This document shows positions 1 through 9,610 of a stretch of 64,000 bases of DNA, piece by piece. A model generated the notes under the pieces. It made no database searches. It had not been told where the DNA came from and saw nothing but the letters and a program-made list of their open reading frames with translations. Position 1 is the first letter of the stretch; each line of letters opens with the position of its first letter. This DNA is from MGIIb-Q1 sp964342465 (GTDB lineage: Archaea; Thermoplasmatota; Poseidoniia; Poseidoniales; Thalassarchaeaceae). Where the stretch lies: the NCBI GenBank assembly GCA_964342465.1, contig CAYFFQ010000005.1, forward strand, positions 1-64,000. Direction: 5' to 3'. The translations under genes and the position numbers were made by a program.

Positions 1-276
1 CCCTTTCGAACGAAGGGGGCGGGCCCCCCTTTCGAAACCCCCTGATAAAATCCGATGAAAGCAGATTCCATCAGATGTGAGTTCGCGGCCACCAGCCGAA
101 GGGGGCGGCCCCCACCCGAATGGGAACAAGGCCACCCCGATGAGGATGTCGGAGACTACCGTGGGGCGGCCCCCACCCGAATGGGAACAAGGCTTGCTGA
201 GACCTATTCGATGTCTGCGATTCAGGGCGGCCCCCACCCGAATGGGAACAAGTCCCCCTTTCAAACGAAGGGGGGT
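1..276. repeat. CRISPR-like cluster: three 28-bp repeats flanked by hairpins
   Basis: Three identical 28-bp direct repeats (start GGGCGGCCCCCACCC, end GGGAACAAG) lie at 103-130, 164-191 and 225-252. The pitch is exactly 61 bp, and the two 33-bp spacers (131-163, 192-224) do not resemble each other. The cluster is flanked by similar inverted repeats: CCCTT/AAGGG around a 7-base loop at 1-17 and CCCCCTT/AAGGGGG at 254-274. Since 61 is not a multiple of 3, each repeat copy would be read in a different frame, so this is not a protein repeat. I see no leader and no cas gene, so I call it CRISPR-like only; a mobile REP-like element or minisatellite is possible. Confidence 0.7.
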
Positions 277-280
277 CGGA

Positions 281-377
281 TGAACAATGGCTCGGCTCAA
301 CTCTTCACCACCACCCATCATGAAGGCATAACACGAGGGGGAGTTCAGTGAACAATGGCTGCGCTCAACTCTTCACC
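281..377. repeat. Two 29-bp direct repeats, 68-bp pitch
   Basis: The motif TGAACAATGGCT followed by GCTCAACTCTTCACCA occurs at 281-309 and 349-377 with two mismatches, separated by a 39-bp unique spacer. It directly follows the 28-bp cluster and is of similar size but unrelated sequence. The rest of 378-629 holds no gene that I can support. It ends in a perfect inverted repeat, GGGGGGCG/CGCCCCCC at 600-617, just past the stop of the minus-strand gene at 630. Confidence 0.6.
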
Positions 378-599
378 ATGCCATCCGAAGGAGGTGGGTG
401 GATGAACAGGAAAGTCTGGGATTCGGGATGTATGCCCGTAGGGTGATTCATCGGTGCATTTGCCGAGGACTTCATCTTAGCGAGAACAGATTGAAGTCGA
501 TTCGGCCGTGGCCGAATCTTCCTCCCGAGCGATTCCAACTGACGAAGATAAATCCGCGTTTGGTGAAATCAAAGATTAATTGACACGGGGGGATTGTAA

Positions 600-617
600 G
601 GGGGGCGGTCGCCCCCC
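600..617 (-). terminator. Hairpin after the gene at 630-1256
   Basis: A perfect 8-bp inverted repeat with a 2-base centre lies 12 bp downstream of the stop codon of the minus-strand gene. The position suits a transcript end, but no T-run follows, so its role as an archaeal terminator is uncertain. It could instead belong to the G/C-palindrome family seen at 1-19 and 254-275. Confidence 0.3.
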
Positions 618-629
618 TACGTAGCCCCC

Positions 630-1256
630 CTACGGCGAATTGAGCCATTCTGGCGCTGGGCCGTAACCGACCCGCGTCCCGCCGTAGATCTTCACCAGTT
701 TTCCGAGTTGATACTGTGTTTCCAACCACCCCTCAACCAATTCATCATCGAGGTCGTGCCTGCCCGCTATCGTCTCCACGATGACATTGAGCGGTAGACC
801 CATGACACCAAACCTGCGAACAGCGATACGCAGAGCCTCGCGTAACCAACCCTCTGCCACTGGTTCGGTGGATGGAGAGCCTTGAGGAGGGAGGGGGGCC
901 TCGTCATACTCGTCCAAAATTTCTCTCAAATCATTGACTGATGGCGATTCCTCCTTGAAAATGCCCAGTTTCCCCATCTCAGAGTCAATATCGAGTTCGC
1001 CGATGGTGCGTCTCACAGTCACCACCTTGCTCGGGTCTGGTGGAGGGCCGGGAAGGCTTCTCCTTCTGCGCGTGAATGATGTGGAGACAATCGGGTCATC
1101 ATCGGTTCCGATGCTCAACCGCTCCAGCCAACCGCTGTCTGTCAGACCCAGTGCTGCTCGCCAGTTGTTGACCCATTCCTCATCGCCTTCAATGAGAATC
1201 TCGACATCGGATTCGACCGAGTTGAATCGAAAGCAGGTTCGTGCTCCTTCGCCCAC
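630..1256 (-). CDS. Unknown protein, 208 aa
   Basis: I do not recognise this family. The protein is acidic and soluble, with no signal peptide or membrane segment. The first ~60 residues look like a compact folded domain (WVNNWRAALGL region). A proline-rich and arginine-rich linker follows (RRRRSLPGPPPDPS, ~65-80). The C-terminal ~75 residues (WLREALRIAVRRFGVMGLP onward) look helical and end in a possible winged-helix-like YGGTRVGYG segment. It sits alone, downstream of nothing obvious, with a 290-bp gap before the large secreted protein. Codon use resembles the neighbours and the frame is uninterrupted, so it is probably a real lineage-specific gene. A nucleic-acid-binding role is only a guess. 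Confidence 0.6.
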   Translation of the reverse strand: MGEGARTCFRFNSVESDVEILIEGDEEWVNNWRAALGLTDSGWLERLSIGTDDDPIVSTSFTRRRRSLPGPPPDPSKVVTVRRTIGELDIDSEMGKLGIFKEESPSVNDLREILDEYDEAPLPPQGSPSTEPVAEGWLREALRIAVRRFGVMGLPLNVIVETIAGRHDLDDELVEGWLETQYQLGKLVKIYGGTRVGYGPAPEWLNSP

Positions 1257-1487
1257 AGGCCTAAGCGGAGAGCGGTGGTTCTTGAACCAACCGTTCCGTA
1301 GCAGGGCTACTTTTCAGCACCATCTCTCGTCATTTGTCGGTTGTCTCGGCTACGCCTCGACCTGCCCTACAAAGACCATCACTGTCTTCTTCGCCATCAG
1401 ATTGAGACTGTTCTCCATCCAATGTTGCACAATATGGAGATTATACTTGAGCCGTGGACACCTTCTCCATCCATTCGTGGGGGGTTT

Positions 1488-1516
1488 ATCACTTCTAGTA
1501 CGAAATGTGAAGTGAT
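1488..1516 (-). terminator. Inverted repeat after the large surface-protein gene
   Basis: ATCACTTC at 1488-1495 pairs perfectly with GAAGTGAT at 1509-1516 across a 13-base loop, 30 bp beyond the stop codon of the minus-strand gene. On the transcribed strand it is followed by AAACCCCCC rather than a U-run. It may be a 3' hairpin or a palindromic operator for the gene starting at 1256. The rest of 1257-1545 shows nothing else that I can support. Confidence 0.3.
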
Positions 1517-1545
1517 GGGAGTGAGGGCCAGATTGATTGTCATAC

Positions 1546-4500
1546 TCACCATTCAAGGCCCCAATCTTCCGCCTCACCGGAAGCCGATGCCTGCTCACCT
1601 AGACCGCGAACGGCATCGGTTTCAGTGCCACCCTCTCTCGTAGGAGAATGTGCGTCACCTGCCTGAACAGTCGTACTGACAGGTCCTCCCGACTTGTCGA
1701 GGTGTTGGTCAGTCGTCATCTCTGAGAGCGATTGTGGAACGGATGTGGTTGTGTGTACCCCACTAACGTCGTGGCTCGGGGTAGGGATGGGTGGTTCAGC
1801 AGAAGAAGGGGGTATCTCGAGAGGTGCGGCCACCAGAGCGGGGTGAACCGCCTCCAACTCACTCAACCCCCCACTGGACGAGGATAGAGCGAATGGAGAA
1901 TCGTCATCCTTACCCCTGAACAGTCGGTTTTCCCCATCTCGCATGGAGAAGAGGAGAGTAATCCCTCCAAGGCCGATAATCAACAGGAGGAAGGCGGACA
2001 GAATCCATTTCAGAGGACTCTTTCCGGCAACTTCCACCCCGTCACCTTTCTCTGTTCCCGGCTCACCGCCATCTGCAATCTCATCTGTTTGGAAGCGAGG
2101 TGACAGCAGGATGGCCTCTGACTGAATCCCACCAATCGATTTGTTTTCAACTTCTCTCACCTCATCGATGCCGAGGGAGATAGTGTACATTCCCGCATTC
2201 TCCTCCGATTCCTCAGCGGTGCAGTGGATTGTGCCCGAACCACCCTGAACGACCATTACGGCATCTGATGTACACTCGAATGGGGTGAGAATCGATGCTG
2301 GTGAGACTATCACCTCAGCGTCAGCATTGCCGCTGTTGGAAACTGTACAATCTATGTAGTGCGTCGAGATTCTCAACGAGCCGATTTCTCCGTTCATCGC
2401 GTGGTCATCAAGCACTGTCTCCTCATCGTAGGAGAGACAGTTGATGGACCATTCTGGGGCCGGGTGAGGAGTCACGGAGATGTCGGTTGACGCATTGACA
2501 TCCCACACTTCCCATTCGGGAGTGGAGAGGCGCAGCGATACCGAATGCTCACCAACATCGCGGATATCAACGGTGAAGAGTATCTCGCCGCCGGTGGGCG
2601 TCAGTTGTTCGATGAATACACCGTCGAGATAGATGTCCAACAACATATCACAATCCAATGCACAGAGTGCCTGAGCTGTGAGGTGAACCTCACCAGGGTA
2701 TATCGGTGTCGAGCCCATCGGAGCAGTGACGGTCAGCGAGAGAATGTCGGACTGCGGGGCGAGGAATGCTGTCGCATCTGGCCCACTCTGAGCGTCTAGG
2801 GCGCGATTCCCCTGTTCATCTTCGACCACCATCTCGAAGTTGTAGTGGCCGGGGGCGAGAGAGGAAATGTCTAGCAGGTGGCTCCCAGACATGTTCAACA
2901 GCCGTTGTCCCACAACCCCGTCAATAGCGCGAATGAATGATTCGGCCATGACCGAGTGACCCGCATCAGTGAGGTCTCCATTGCCATAGTACCATTCAGG
3001 GTGCACCGGTCCATCATCAGAAAGCGGTACGAGCGTCACCCACGGCCGTGTGCTGACAATCTCTGTGATGATGCGGTTCTTCTCTCTGACCATCTCATAT
3101 TCTCCGTAAGAGTGGCAACCCGCAGACCCTGAGGCGATGTGGCAGGTGTAGTCGGGGTCCAGTTGGAGTTGCCCGAGATAGACTTGAGCGCCCAAGGCGC
3201 CGAGGTCATCGAGGAGGGTAGGGTAGTTTGACTGCCATACGGAAGTCGAAGAGGAGATGTAATCCCGCAGGGGCAGAATGGTCACCAGTTCGGGATTCGC
3301 CGCCACCACCTCATCCCTCGCAGAGATGAAATTCTGGACTGACCCCCAAGGGTCGGAGATATTCGCCAAACCGACATCAGGCCAGATTGAATCGAGATGG
3401 CTGTGCACCAATCCGGTCGTTGAATTGTTGGCCTTGCTCGCACCGACACCCATTACTTCAGGGCCACCGAGCGCCACATACGATTGCACCTTCATCCGGT
3501 CAGAAGAGAGGTGCGGCGAAAACACTTCCATGGAAGAGTAGTTGTCAGGGCCGCTCACGCTCAATGTGGCATTGCCACCATCCTTCGCCCTCTGCCACCA
3601 TTCGCCGTGAATGCTCCATGATTGTGAGGATGTGGGATTCTCACCTACGACCAGCGCACCTTCGATTGGCCGTGTCTCGTCAATCAGTTTCACCATCGTG
3701 ACCGCAGCGGTTGACCAATTGTCCTCATTCCGATTCACATCCATCACCCTAAACACGAGGTCCCACCACTCACCGCGGTCGGGAGTGAAGATGAACGAGC
3801 CATCATAGACCTTGGATGAATCATGCCAGAATAGTTGGAGGATGGTTTCGCTCTCGCCGGAAGAACTCGTCAGGTGAGCGAACACATCCAAGTCTGAACG
3901 GCCTTCGACCGCCGCCACCTGAAAGACGAGTTCGGCTCCCGCCTCCGCTTCACAGATAGAGACCACAACCCGCTCACAACCGCCAACCTGAATCGAATCG
4001 AAGTCAGGGTAGACCGGTTTGAGAACCAGAACATCATACCAAGAGCCGACACCATTCGGGTCGCGCTCATTTCCAGCAACATCCCGCAACCACAACCACA
4101 GTGCGATTGAATCCCCGTATTCCGATGAGAATTGAGAGGTGTCAAAAAATGCGATGTAACCGTTGTGCAGAGTGTCCCACGCCATCGCAGAGAGGGTAGG
4201 GGGTGGCCATGACGAGATGCCTCCAAGACCCTCCATGTGCCATTCGACAGTGGCATCCGACTCGTTTCCAAGAACCTTCACCCGTACTTCCACCATGTCA
4301 CCCACGCGCGCCTCGGTGACAGGTTGGCCGTCAACCCAGAATGAGATGTTCGTAACCTCTGGGAGAATGTCGTCTATGTAGGTGACTGAGAGGGCGTCGA
4401 GGACGACAGTGTGGTTGGGGTGTGCAGTCGCGTCGGCAGTCAGAGGAAATGTGGAGAACGACGCTTCGGCCCATCTTCCGCTGGTCTGATTGACGTAATC

Positions 4501-6609
4501 GTTGATGGCGGACACAATGGTCCCATTCACCCCTATACGATGCCCCACTTCGTATGGAATAATTGCGAACGAGGAGGAGAAACTTCCCATGAAGGGCCCT
4601 GTTGCAGAGCATGTGACCTCCAAGTTGCTCCACGCAAGACCACCACTACCGTTGTTGGTGAACGGTGTGCTCGGCCAACTGTTTAGCAGGGTTGCGAGTG
4701 GTACCTCCACTGTTATTCCCATGCTGGGAAAATCACTGCTGTTGAGAGAGAGCAATGAGGTGCCGCCGACCGATATCTCGACATCCGATGCCTGATTGAA
4801 TGTCGGAGGGATGATGTGGAACCACGCCGAGGCGAGAGGTGTCGCATTGGTGGGGACGAAGGAGCGAATCGTCGTCGGCCCCATGCCGGCAATGGCGGTG
4901 ACATTCCTGACTACGCCGAAGTCGTTTCCTGATGCCCAGAATGTGTTGGGAGATGATGATGAATTCGCTATCGAGAGAGTCAGCCCGTCCAACGAATACC
5001 ACGACGACGCAGAGAGGTTGATGGCGCCGACTCTCGGGGTCGTGCTGTTGTCACTGGTCGCTAGGTCGAAATGGAATTGGATGAAAGCGAACGGTGGCAG
5101 TGACTGGTTGGAGAGATTGAGAGGTAGCCAGTTCGACCAAGTCACACCATCCAGCGAATAGTGGTATGAGCCATTGACTGAGGTGTTGGCTGGGGAGGTG
5201 TAGTCCACCACCGAAGTGCTGTCCACATTTACTACACCCGATTGGCCGAAAATTGGGCTTGTGTAGTTGCCGGAATAGGCATAGATGGGAGCGCCCCCCC
5301 AGCCGGCGAAAGTTCCGGTGAAGGCGTAGCCGTTTCCACCGTTGTTTCCTGCTGAGCCGGCACTTCCGGTCCCGTACGCCCGGCCACCCGAGCCGCCGCT
5401 TCCACCATTGGCGTGCATCACTCCGTTGTTGTTCAGATTATTGGGGGTGCTGACCGCCATGACGATGCCGCCAGCACCGCCGCCACCGCCGTGACCACCA
5501 TCATACATTCCGATGCCGGGGCCGTTCTGAACCCCATCCGCTCCGTCTCCGCCATCGTTGCCGACAGCACGGAGAGTACCGGTGTTGCCGATGTTCACGG
5601 TGTTCGCCATCAGCACGATTGACCCGCCGCTGCCTCCGCCAGCCCCGCTGCCACCGGGGCCTGTTCCCGAGGCTGGAGGTGCTCCATCGTCTCCCCGTCC
5701 TCCGTTGGCTGAGATGGTGCCATTCATCCAAATGGTTCGGGCGACCAATTCGATGACTCCGCCACCCTTGCCCCCCTGTGCATCCACGGAGGTCTGCCCA
5801 TTGGAATTGGTGAAGGTGACATTGCCACCGGATGAACCCGGTTCTGAACCGTTTCCGTAGTTGACTCCGCCCGCTCCGCCGTTGGTGCCACCACCGATGC
5901 CACCGCTCGCCCCATGACCAGCACCACCGGCTCCGGGGCTCTTGCCATTGCTGCCCCGCATGGTGGAACCGCCCTGTCCGGTGTTGCCCCATACCATCTC
6001 ATCGGCGTAGATTCCCGCCCCTTGGTCGATGATGATGGTGTTAGCATAGATTCTGAGCGGGCCACCCTGCACTGTGATTGAGCCGCAGGACAATCCGATG
6101 CAGATTATTCTGAAGGTGTCAAAGGAGTAGTTCCCCGCAGCCCACATCGAGTTGAGATGGACCTGTGTGTTGTTGGTTCCGGCATTGGGAACATTTCCAC
6201 CATAGGTGGTGTTCAGACGGAGGTCGCCACTGGCATCGACGGTGGTCATCGACATGGTCGAATTGGCGGCTAGAGAAATCATTGAATGGGTGTCATTGCT
6301 CCACTCACGTAGCCCACCCGCAGTTAGATTCAGTGAAGTTCCATTGATTCGCTGCCCTACCCTATTGGTGATACCACCAACTTCACCGGCTGAGGGATTC
6401 AGTGATAGGCTGGTATTGCCGTCTGCAAACTGAGAGGTCGCCCCTTTCGCTGAACCGATATGTGATGACGGCACACCCTCAAGAACAATCTGAGATTCAG
6501 ACTTCGCATCGTTGTATTTGCCGGCCTCGCCGCCCAGTACGGTCAAGATTGCAGATGTCAACATCAGAAGAGTCATCGCACAGGCGAGGCGGCTTGTCTG
6601 CTCGGCCAT
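1546..6609 (-). CDS. Giant secreted, membrane-anchored surface protein, 1687 aa
   Basis: An N-terminal signal peptide (CAMTLLMLTSAILTVLGG, ~9-27) and a single C-terminal membrane helix (~1530-1552, ILSAFLLLIIGLGGITLLF) frame a huge extracellular region with a short acidic/serine-rich cytoplasmic tail. Residues ~195-430 are extremely glycine-rich (GGxGG, GAGGAGHGASGG), like adhesin or beta-helix repeat regions. NxS/T sequons are frequent, as expected for an archaeal glycoprotein. Residues ~1045-1220 resemble an SGNH/GDSL hydrolase: ALGG..GVGAS near the start and DLTDAGH at the end. The nucleophile position reads GGP instead of GDS, so this domain may be inactive. Ig-like segments precede the anchor. 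Likely roles are adhesion or polymer binding; the family is unassigned and function is inferred. Confidence 0.8.
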   Translation of the reverse strand: MAEQTSRLACAMTLLMLTSAILTVLGGEAGKYNDAKSESQIVLEGVPSSHIGSAKGATSQFADGNTSLSLNPSAGEVGGITNRVGQRINGTSLNLTAGGLREWSNDTHSMISLAANSTMSMTTVDASGDLRLNTTYGGNVPNAGTNNTQVHLNSMWAAGNYSFDTFRIICIGLSCGSITVQGGPLRIYANTIIIDQGAGIYADEMVWGNTGQGGSTMRGSNGKSPGAGGAGHGASGGIGGGTNGGAGGVNYGNGSEPGSSGGNVTFTNSNGQTSVDAQGGKGGGVIELVARTIWMNGTISANGGRGDDGAPPASGTGPGGSGAGGGSGGSIVLMANTVNIGNTGTLRAVGNDGGDGADGVQNGPGIGMYDGGHGGGGGAGGIVMAVSTPNNLNNNGVMHANGGSGGSGGRAYGTGSAGSAGNNGGNGYAFTGTFAGWGGAPIYAYSGNYTSPIFGQSGVVNVDSTSVVDYTSPANTSVNGSYHYSLDGVTWSNWLPLNLSNQSLPPFAFIQFHFDLATSDNSTTPRVGAINLSASSWYSLDGLTLSIANSSSSPNTFWASGNDFGVVRNVTAIAGMGPTTIRSFVPTNATPLASAWFHIIPPTFNQASDVEISVGGTSLLSLNSSDFPSMGITVEVPLATLLNSWPSTPFTNNGSGGLAWSNLEVTCSATGPFMGSFSSSFAIIPYEVGHRIGVNGTIVSAINDYVNQTSGRWAEASFSTFPLTADATAHPNHTVVLDALSVTYIDDILPEVTNISFWVDGQPVTEARVGDMVEVRVKVLGNESDATVEWHMEGLGGISSWPPPTLSAMAWDTLHNGYIAFFDTSQFSSEYGDSIALWLWLRDVAGNERDPNGVGSWYDVLVLKPVYPDFDSIQVGGCERVVVSICEAEAGAELVFQVAAVEGRSDLDVFAHLTSSSGESETILQLFWHDSSKVYDGSFIFTPDRGEWWDLVFRVMDVNRNEDNWSTAAVTMVKLIDETRPIEGALVVGENPTSSQSWSIHGEWWQRAKDGGNATLSVSGPDNYSSMEVFSPHLSSDRMKVQSYVALGGPEVMGVGASKANNSTTGLVHSHLDSIWPDVGLANISDPWGSVQNFISARDEVVAANPELVTILPLRDYISSSTSVWQSNYPTLLDDLGALGAQVYLGQLQLDPDYTCHIASGSAGCHSYGEYEMVREKNRIITEIVSTRPWVTLVPLSDDGPVHPEWYYGNGDLTDAGHSVMAESFIRAIDGVVGQRLLNMSGSHLLDISSLAPGHYNFEMVVEDEQGNRALDAQSGPDATAFLAPQSDILSLTVTAPMGSTPIYPGEVHLTAQALCALDCDMLLDIYLDGVFIEQLTPTGGEILFTVDIRDVGEHSVSLRLSTPEWEVWDVNASTDISVTPHPAPEWSINCLSYDEETVLDDHAMNGEIGSLRISTHYIDCTVSNSGNADAEVIVSPASILTPFECTSDAVMVVQGGSGTIHCTAEESEENAGMYTISLGIDEVREVENKSIGGIQSEAILLSPRFQTDEIADGGEPGTEKGDGVEVAGKSPLKWILSAFLLLIIGLGGITLLFSMRDGENRLFRGKDDDSPFALSSSSGGLSELEAVHPALVAAPLEIPPSSAEPPIPTPSHDVSGVHTTTSVPQSLSEMTTDQHLDKSGGPVSTTVQAGDAHSPTREGGTETDAVRGLGEQASASGEAEDWGLEW

Positions 6610-6740
6610 GAGGCCGAGCGGTTATCCACACCCTATACGGATTGCGCCTTCCCGTCCATTCCGCGTCAGCGCTGAGTGGGGCCGGAAACCGATTCTCGAA
6701 TCGCTCGCTATCCGCTGGTTCAGCCCTTCTCACAACCGCC

Positions 6741-6871
6741 ACAGGTAGGAGAATCCGGTTAGCACACCACCTGAGGTGGCACAGCCGGCAGAGAACGAAT
6801 ACACAAGCGTGAGAAGTCTGCACAACCCCTGCTCCCATCTGTGGCCGACAGAGGACGAATCCATTAGCGAG
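6741..6871. repeat. Degenerate ~27-bp direct repeats upstream of the surface protein
   Basis: GCCGGCAGAGAACGAAT (6784) recurs as GCCGACAGAGGACGAAT (6844) exactly 60 bp later, with the match continuing for about 27 bp. A weaker third copy begins near 6741. The copies fill the gap between the aconitase stop and the start of the surface-protein gene. They could be promoter-region operators or decayed tandem repeats. Confidence 0.45.
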
Positions 6872-6876
6872 ATAAA

Positions 6877-9561
6877 TCATTCTTGGGCGAGGTTTCTTAC
6901 CACTGTCTGTAGTATTCCGCCGTTGTTGTAGTAATCGACTTCAACCGGAGTATCAAGTCTGACCACAGCGGTGAACTGCATGACCTCGCCGTCACTCTTG
7001 TGTGCGGTTATGGTCATCTCTGAGAGTGGAACCAATTCCCCGTGTGCAGGAATGTCGTACAACTCAGTTCCGTCTAGCCCTAAAGAACCGGCGTCCTCCC
7101 CCTTCAGGAAGGTCAGAGGAAGCACCCCCATACCGACGAGATTGGACCTGTGGATCCTTTCAAAGGATTTTGCGATTACCGCCTTCACCCCTAACAGGAG
7201 AGTTCCCTTTGCAGCCCAGTCGCGACTGCTACCAGTGCCGTACTGCTCGCCTGCCAAGACGATGAGTGGAATGCCGCGCGCCTGATACTGCATGCTCGCT
7301 TCGAACACCGATGTGACTTCTCCGGTGGGAAAATACATGGTGTATCCACCCTCCGTTCCGGATGCCACCTGATTGCGGATTCGCACATTGGCGAAGGTCC
7401 CTCTCATCATCACTTCATGGTTGCCTCTCCTGCTTCCGAATGAATTGAAATCCAACTCTGCCACACCTCTCTCTATGAGATACCTGCCAGCCGGGCCGTC
7501 GGGGGGAAAGGCTCCGGCTGGCGAGATGTGGTCGGTGGTCGTTGAATCACCCAACTTCAACAAGACTCTCGCACCCTTTACAGGCATGATATCATCCGCC
7601 TTCGCCTTGATTCCCTCGAAAAACGAAGGGAGGCGGATGTAGGTGGATTCATCCTCCCAAGGATAGAGAGCGCTCGCCTCAACTGGAATCTCATTCCAAC
7701 GAGGCTCGTCAGTCGCGTCGGCATATCTCTCACGGAACATTTCGGGTGAAATCGACTCTGCCATCGTCTCGCGTATCTCTTCGTCGCTCGGCCAGATGTC
7801 GGCTAGGAATACATCTCTGCCATCTCCGTCTTGGCCGAGCGAGTCATTCTGGAGGTCGATGTCGAGTGTTCCGGCCAGTGCGTAGGCGACGACAAGAGGA
7901 GGTGAGCCGAGGTAACTGCCCTTCACCTTCTGATGGACGCGGCCCTCAAAATTTCTGTTGCCCGAAATGACGCTGCCAACGATGAGGCCGGCATCATCTA
8001 TCGCCGCTTCGATGTTGGCCGGAAGTGGGCCTGAGTTGCCGATGCAGGTTGTACAGCCATATCCGACGGTATTGAATCCCAACTCGGAGAGAGGCTCCGC
8101 CAGCCCTGCCGCCTCGTAATACTCGGTCACGACGCGGCTCCCTGGAGCAAGACTCGGTTTGACCCACGGTTTGATACGCATTCCGCGCCGCACTGCATTC
8201 CGCGCCAAAAGTCCAGCAGCAAGCATCACACTCGGATTGGAAGTGTTGGTACACGAAGTGATGGCGGCGATGACAACATCCCCATGTGTAAGGCAATAGT
8301 CCTCACCTTCGACTTGCACCTTCAAATCTATTATTGAGGCGTCCAATCCATGCCCCTGATGACCGACAGGTGCGACCAAACTATTCCGCCAATGACTCTG
8401 CATGTTGCTCAGGTCAACCCTGTCCTGAGGCCGCTTCGGGCCAGAAAGAGCAGGTTCAACTTCACCTAGATTCAAGGAGAGGCGTGAAGTGAATTGCGGT
8501 GTCTTAGAATCAGGCGTCAGAAACATTCCCTGAGCAGTCAGGTATCTCTTGACATTCTCGACATGACCCTCATCCCGACCGGATAGTCGGAGAAATTCCA
8601 GAGTCGTCTCGTCAACTGGGAAGAAGCCGCAGGTCGCTCCGTATTCCGGCGCCATATTGGCAATCGTGGCGCGGTCGGGAAGGGTCAGATTCGCCAAACC
8701 GTCGCCAAAAAATTCAACAAACTTGCCGACCACACCATGCTCGCGGAGCATCTCAACGATGCGCAGGGTCATGTCAGTCGCGGTCACACCTGCTCTGAGT
8801 GAACCCTTCAACTCGAATCCGACGACTTCAGGTAGGAGCATGTAGATGGGTTGCCCCAACATCACCGCCTCCGCCTCTATGCCGCCAACTCCCCAACCGA
8901 GAACGCCGAGCCCGTTGACCATCGTGGTATGAGAGTCGGTACCCACAAGTGAGTCACACAACCAGACTCCTTTCTCCTCGCGCGCCACACTCGCCAACCA
9001 CTCGAGATTGACCTGATGGACTATACCGCGACCGGGAGGGACCACACGAAAATTGTCTAGGCTCTGTTGGCCCCATTTGAGAAACTTGTATCGCTCCATG
9101 TTGCGGCGGTACTCGATTTCCATGTTCTGTTTGCGGGCATTGGGGAAGAGACCAGAGACATCGACCTGAACGGAATGGTCGATGACCAAATCGACGGGAA
9201 TCAGCGGATTGACTTTCGATGGCTCGCCGCCCAATTCCACCATCGCTTCGCGCAGGGCGGCGATGTCGACGACTGCTGGGACTCCGGTGAAATCCTGAAG
9301 AATGACTCGGCTGGGCATGAAGGGAATCTCTGAGGGTTTCATCTTGGGGGTCCAGTTGGCGATTCTGCTGACATCCTCGTCGGTGACGAGGAATCCGTCA
9401 TTGTTGCGGTGAGCCGCTTCGAGAAGCACACGGATTGAGTAGGGAAGGTCTGAGAGGGTGACCCCCCACTCCTGCTCCATTTCCGGCAACGAACTGAGTC
9501 TTCCGGCACTTCCGTCACTCAACTCAAACCAAGTTGTCCCACTCATGCATCTCCCCATCAT
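6877..9561 (-). CDS. acnA: Aconitate hydratase A
   Basis: Converts citrate to isocitrate via cis-aconitate in the cytosolic TCA cycle. The 894-residue length matches AcnA/IRP-type aconitases. The [4Fe-4S] cysteines are visible: Cys ~436 in TSCTNTS and the pair ~502/505 in GCTTCIG. Other hallmarks are SLVGTDSHTTMVNGLG, DSTTTDHISPAGAF and the active-site GTGSSRDWAAKG. The start is ambiguous between MMGRC and the internal M6 (MSGTTWF); the latter fits family N-termini better. It is transcribed alone, 49 bp beyond the cyclophilin gene end on the same strand. Together with 2-oxoacid oxidoreductases nearby it points to a working oxidative TCA cycle. The family assignment is secure. Confidence 0.97.
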   Translation of the reverse strand: MMGRCMSGTTWFELSDGSAGRLSSLPEMEQEWGVTLSDLPYSIRVLLEAAHRNNDGFLVTDEDVSRIANWTPKMKPSEIPFMPSRVILQDFTGVPAVVDIAALREAMVELGGEPSKVNPLIPVDLVIDHSVQVDVSGLFPNARKQNMEIEYRRNMERYKFLKWGQQSLDNFRVVPPGRGIVHQVNLEWLASVAREEKGVWLCDSLVGTDSHTTMVNGLGVLGWGVGGIEAEAVMLGQPIYMLLPEVVGFELKGSLRAGVTATDMTLRIVEMLREHGVVGKFVEFFGDGLANLTLPDRATIANMAPEYGATCGFFPVDETTLEFLRLSGRDEGHVENVKRYLTAQGMFLTPDSKTPQFTSRLSLNLGEVEPALSGPKRPQDRVDLSNMQSHWRNSLVAPVGHQGHGLDASIIDLKVQVEGEDYCLTHGDVVIAAITSCTNTSNPSVMLAAGLLARNAVRRGMRIKPWVKPSLAPGSRVVTEYYEAAGLAEPLSELGFNTVGYGCTTCIGNSGPLPANIEAAIDDAGLIVGSVISGNRNFEGRVHQKVKGSYLGSPPLVVAYALAGTLDIDLQNDSLGQDGDGRDVFLADIWPSDEEIRETMAESISPEMFRERYADATDEPRWNEIPVEASALYPWEDESTYIRLPSFFEGIKAKADDIMPVKGARVLLKLGDSTTTDHISPAGAFPPDGPAGRYLIERGVAELDFNSFGSRRGNHEVMMRGTFANVRIRNQVASGTEGGYTMYFPTGEVTSVFEASMQYQARGIPLIVLAGEQYGTGSSRDWAAKGTLLLGVKAVIAKSFERIHRSNLVGMGVLPLTFLKGEDAGSLGLDGTELYDIPAHGELVPLSEMTITAHKSDGEVMQFTAVVRLDTPVEVDYYNNGGILQTVVRNLAQE

Positions 9562-9610
9562 GCGGGGCGAGGGTAAGCCCCTTCAACATCACCCTCAGGG
9601 GTGGCTCTGC

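Noticed and set aside
103..252. Calling the first cluster a true CRISPR array
   Set aside because: Only three repeats, a very GC-rich repeat, no leader and no cas gene in the window; similar-size repeats with duplicated spacers occur in other gaps.
55..351. Overlapping open frames across the first repeat cluster
   Set aside because: They are translations of the 61-bp repeats in shifting frames; 61 is not a multiple of three and no start context or protein character is present.
5501..6065. Antisense frames rich in Trp, Arg and Gly opposite the surface protein
   Set aside because: Shadows of the glycine-rich coding region of the 1687-residue protein; composition is an artefact of GGN codons read backwards.
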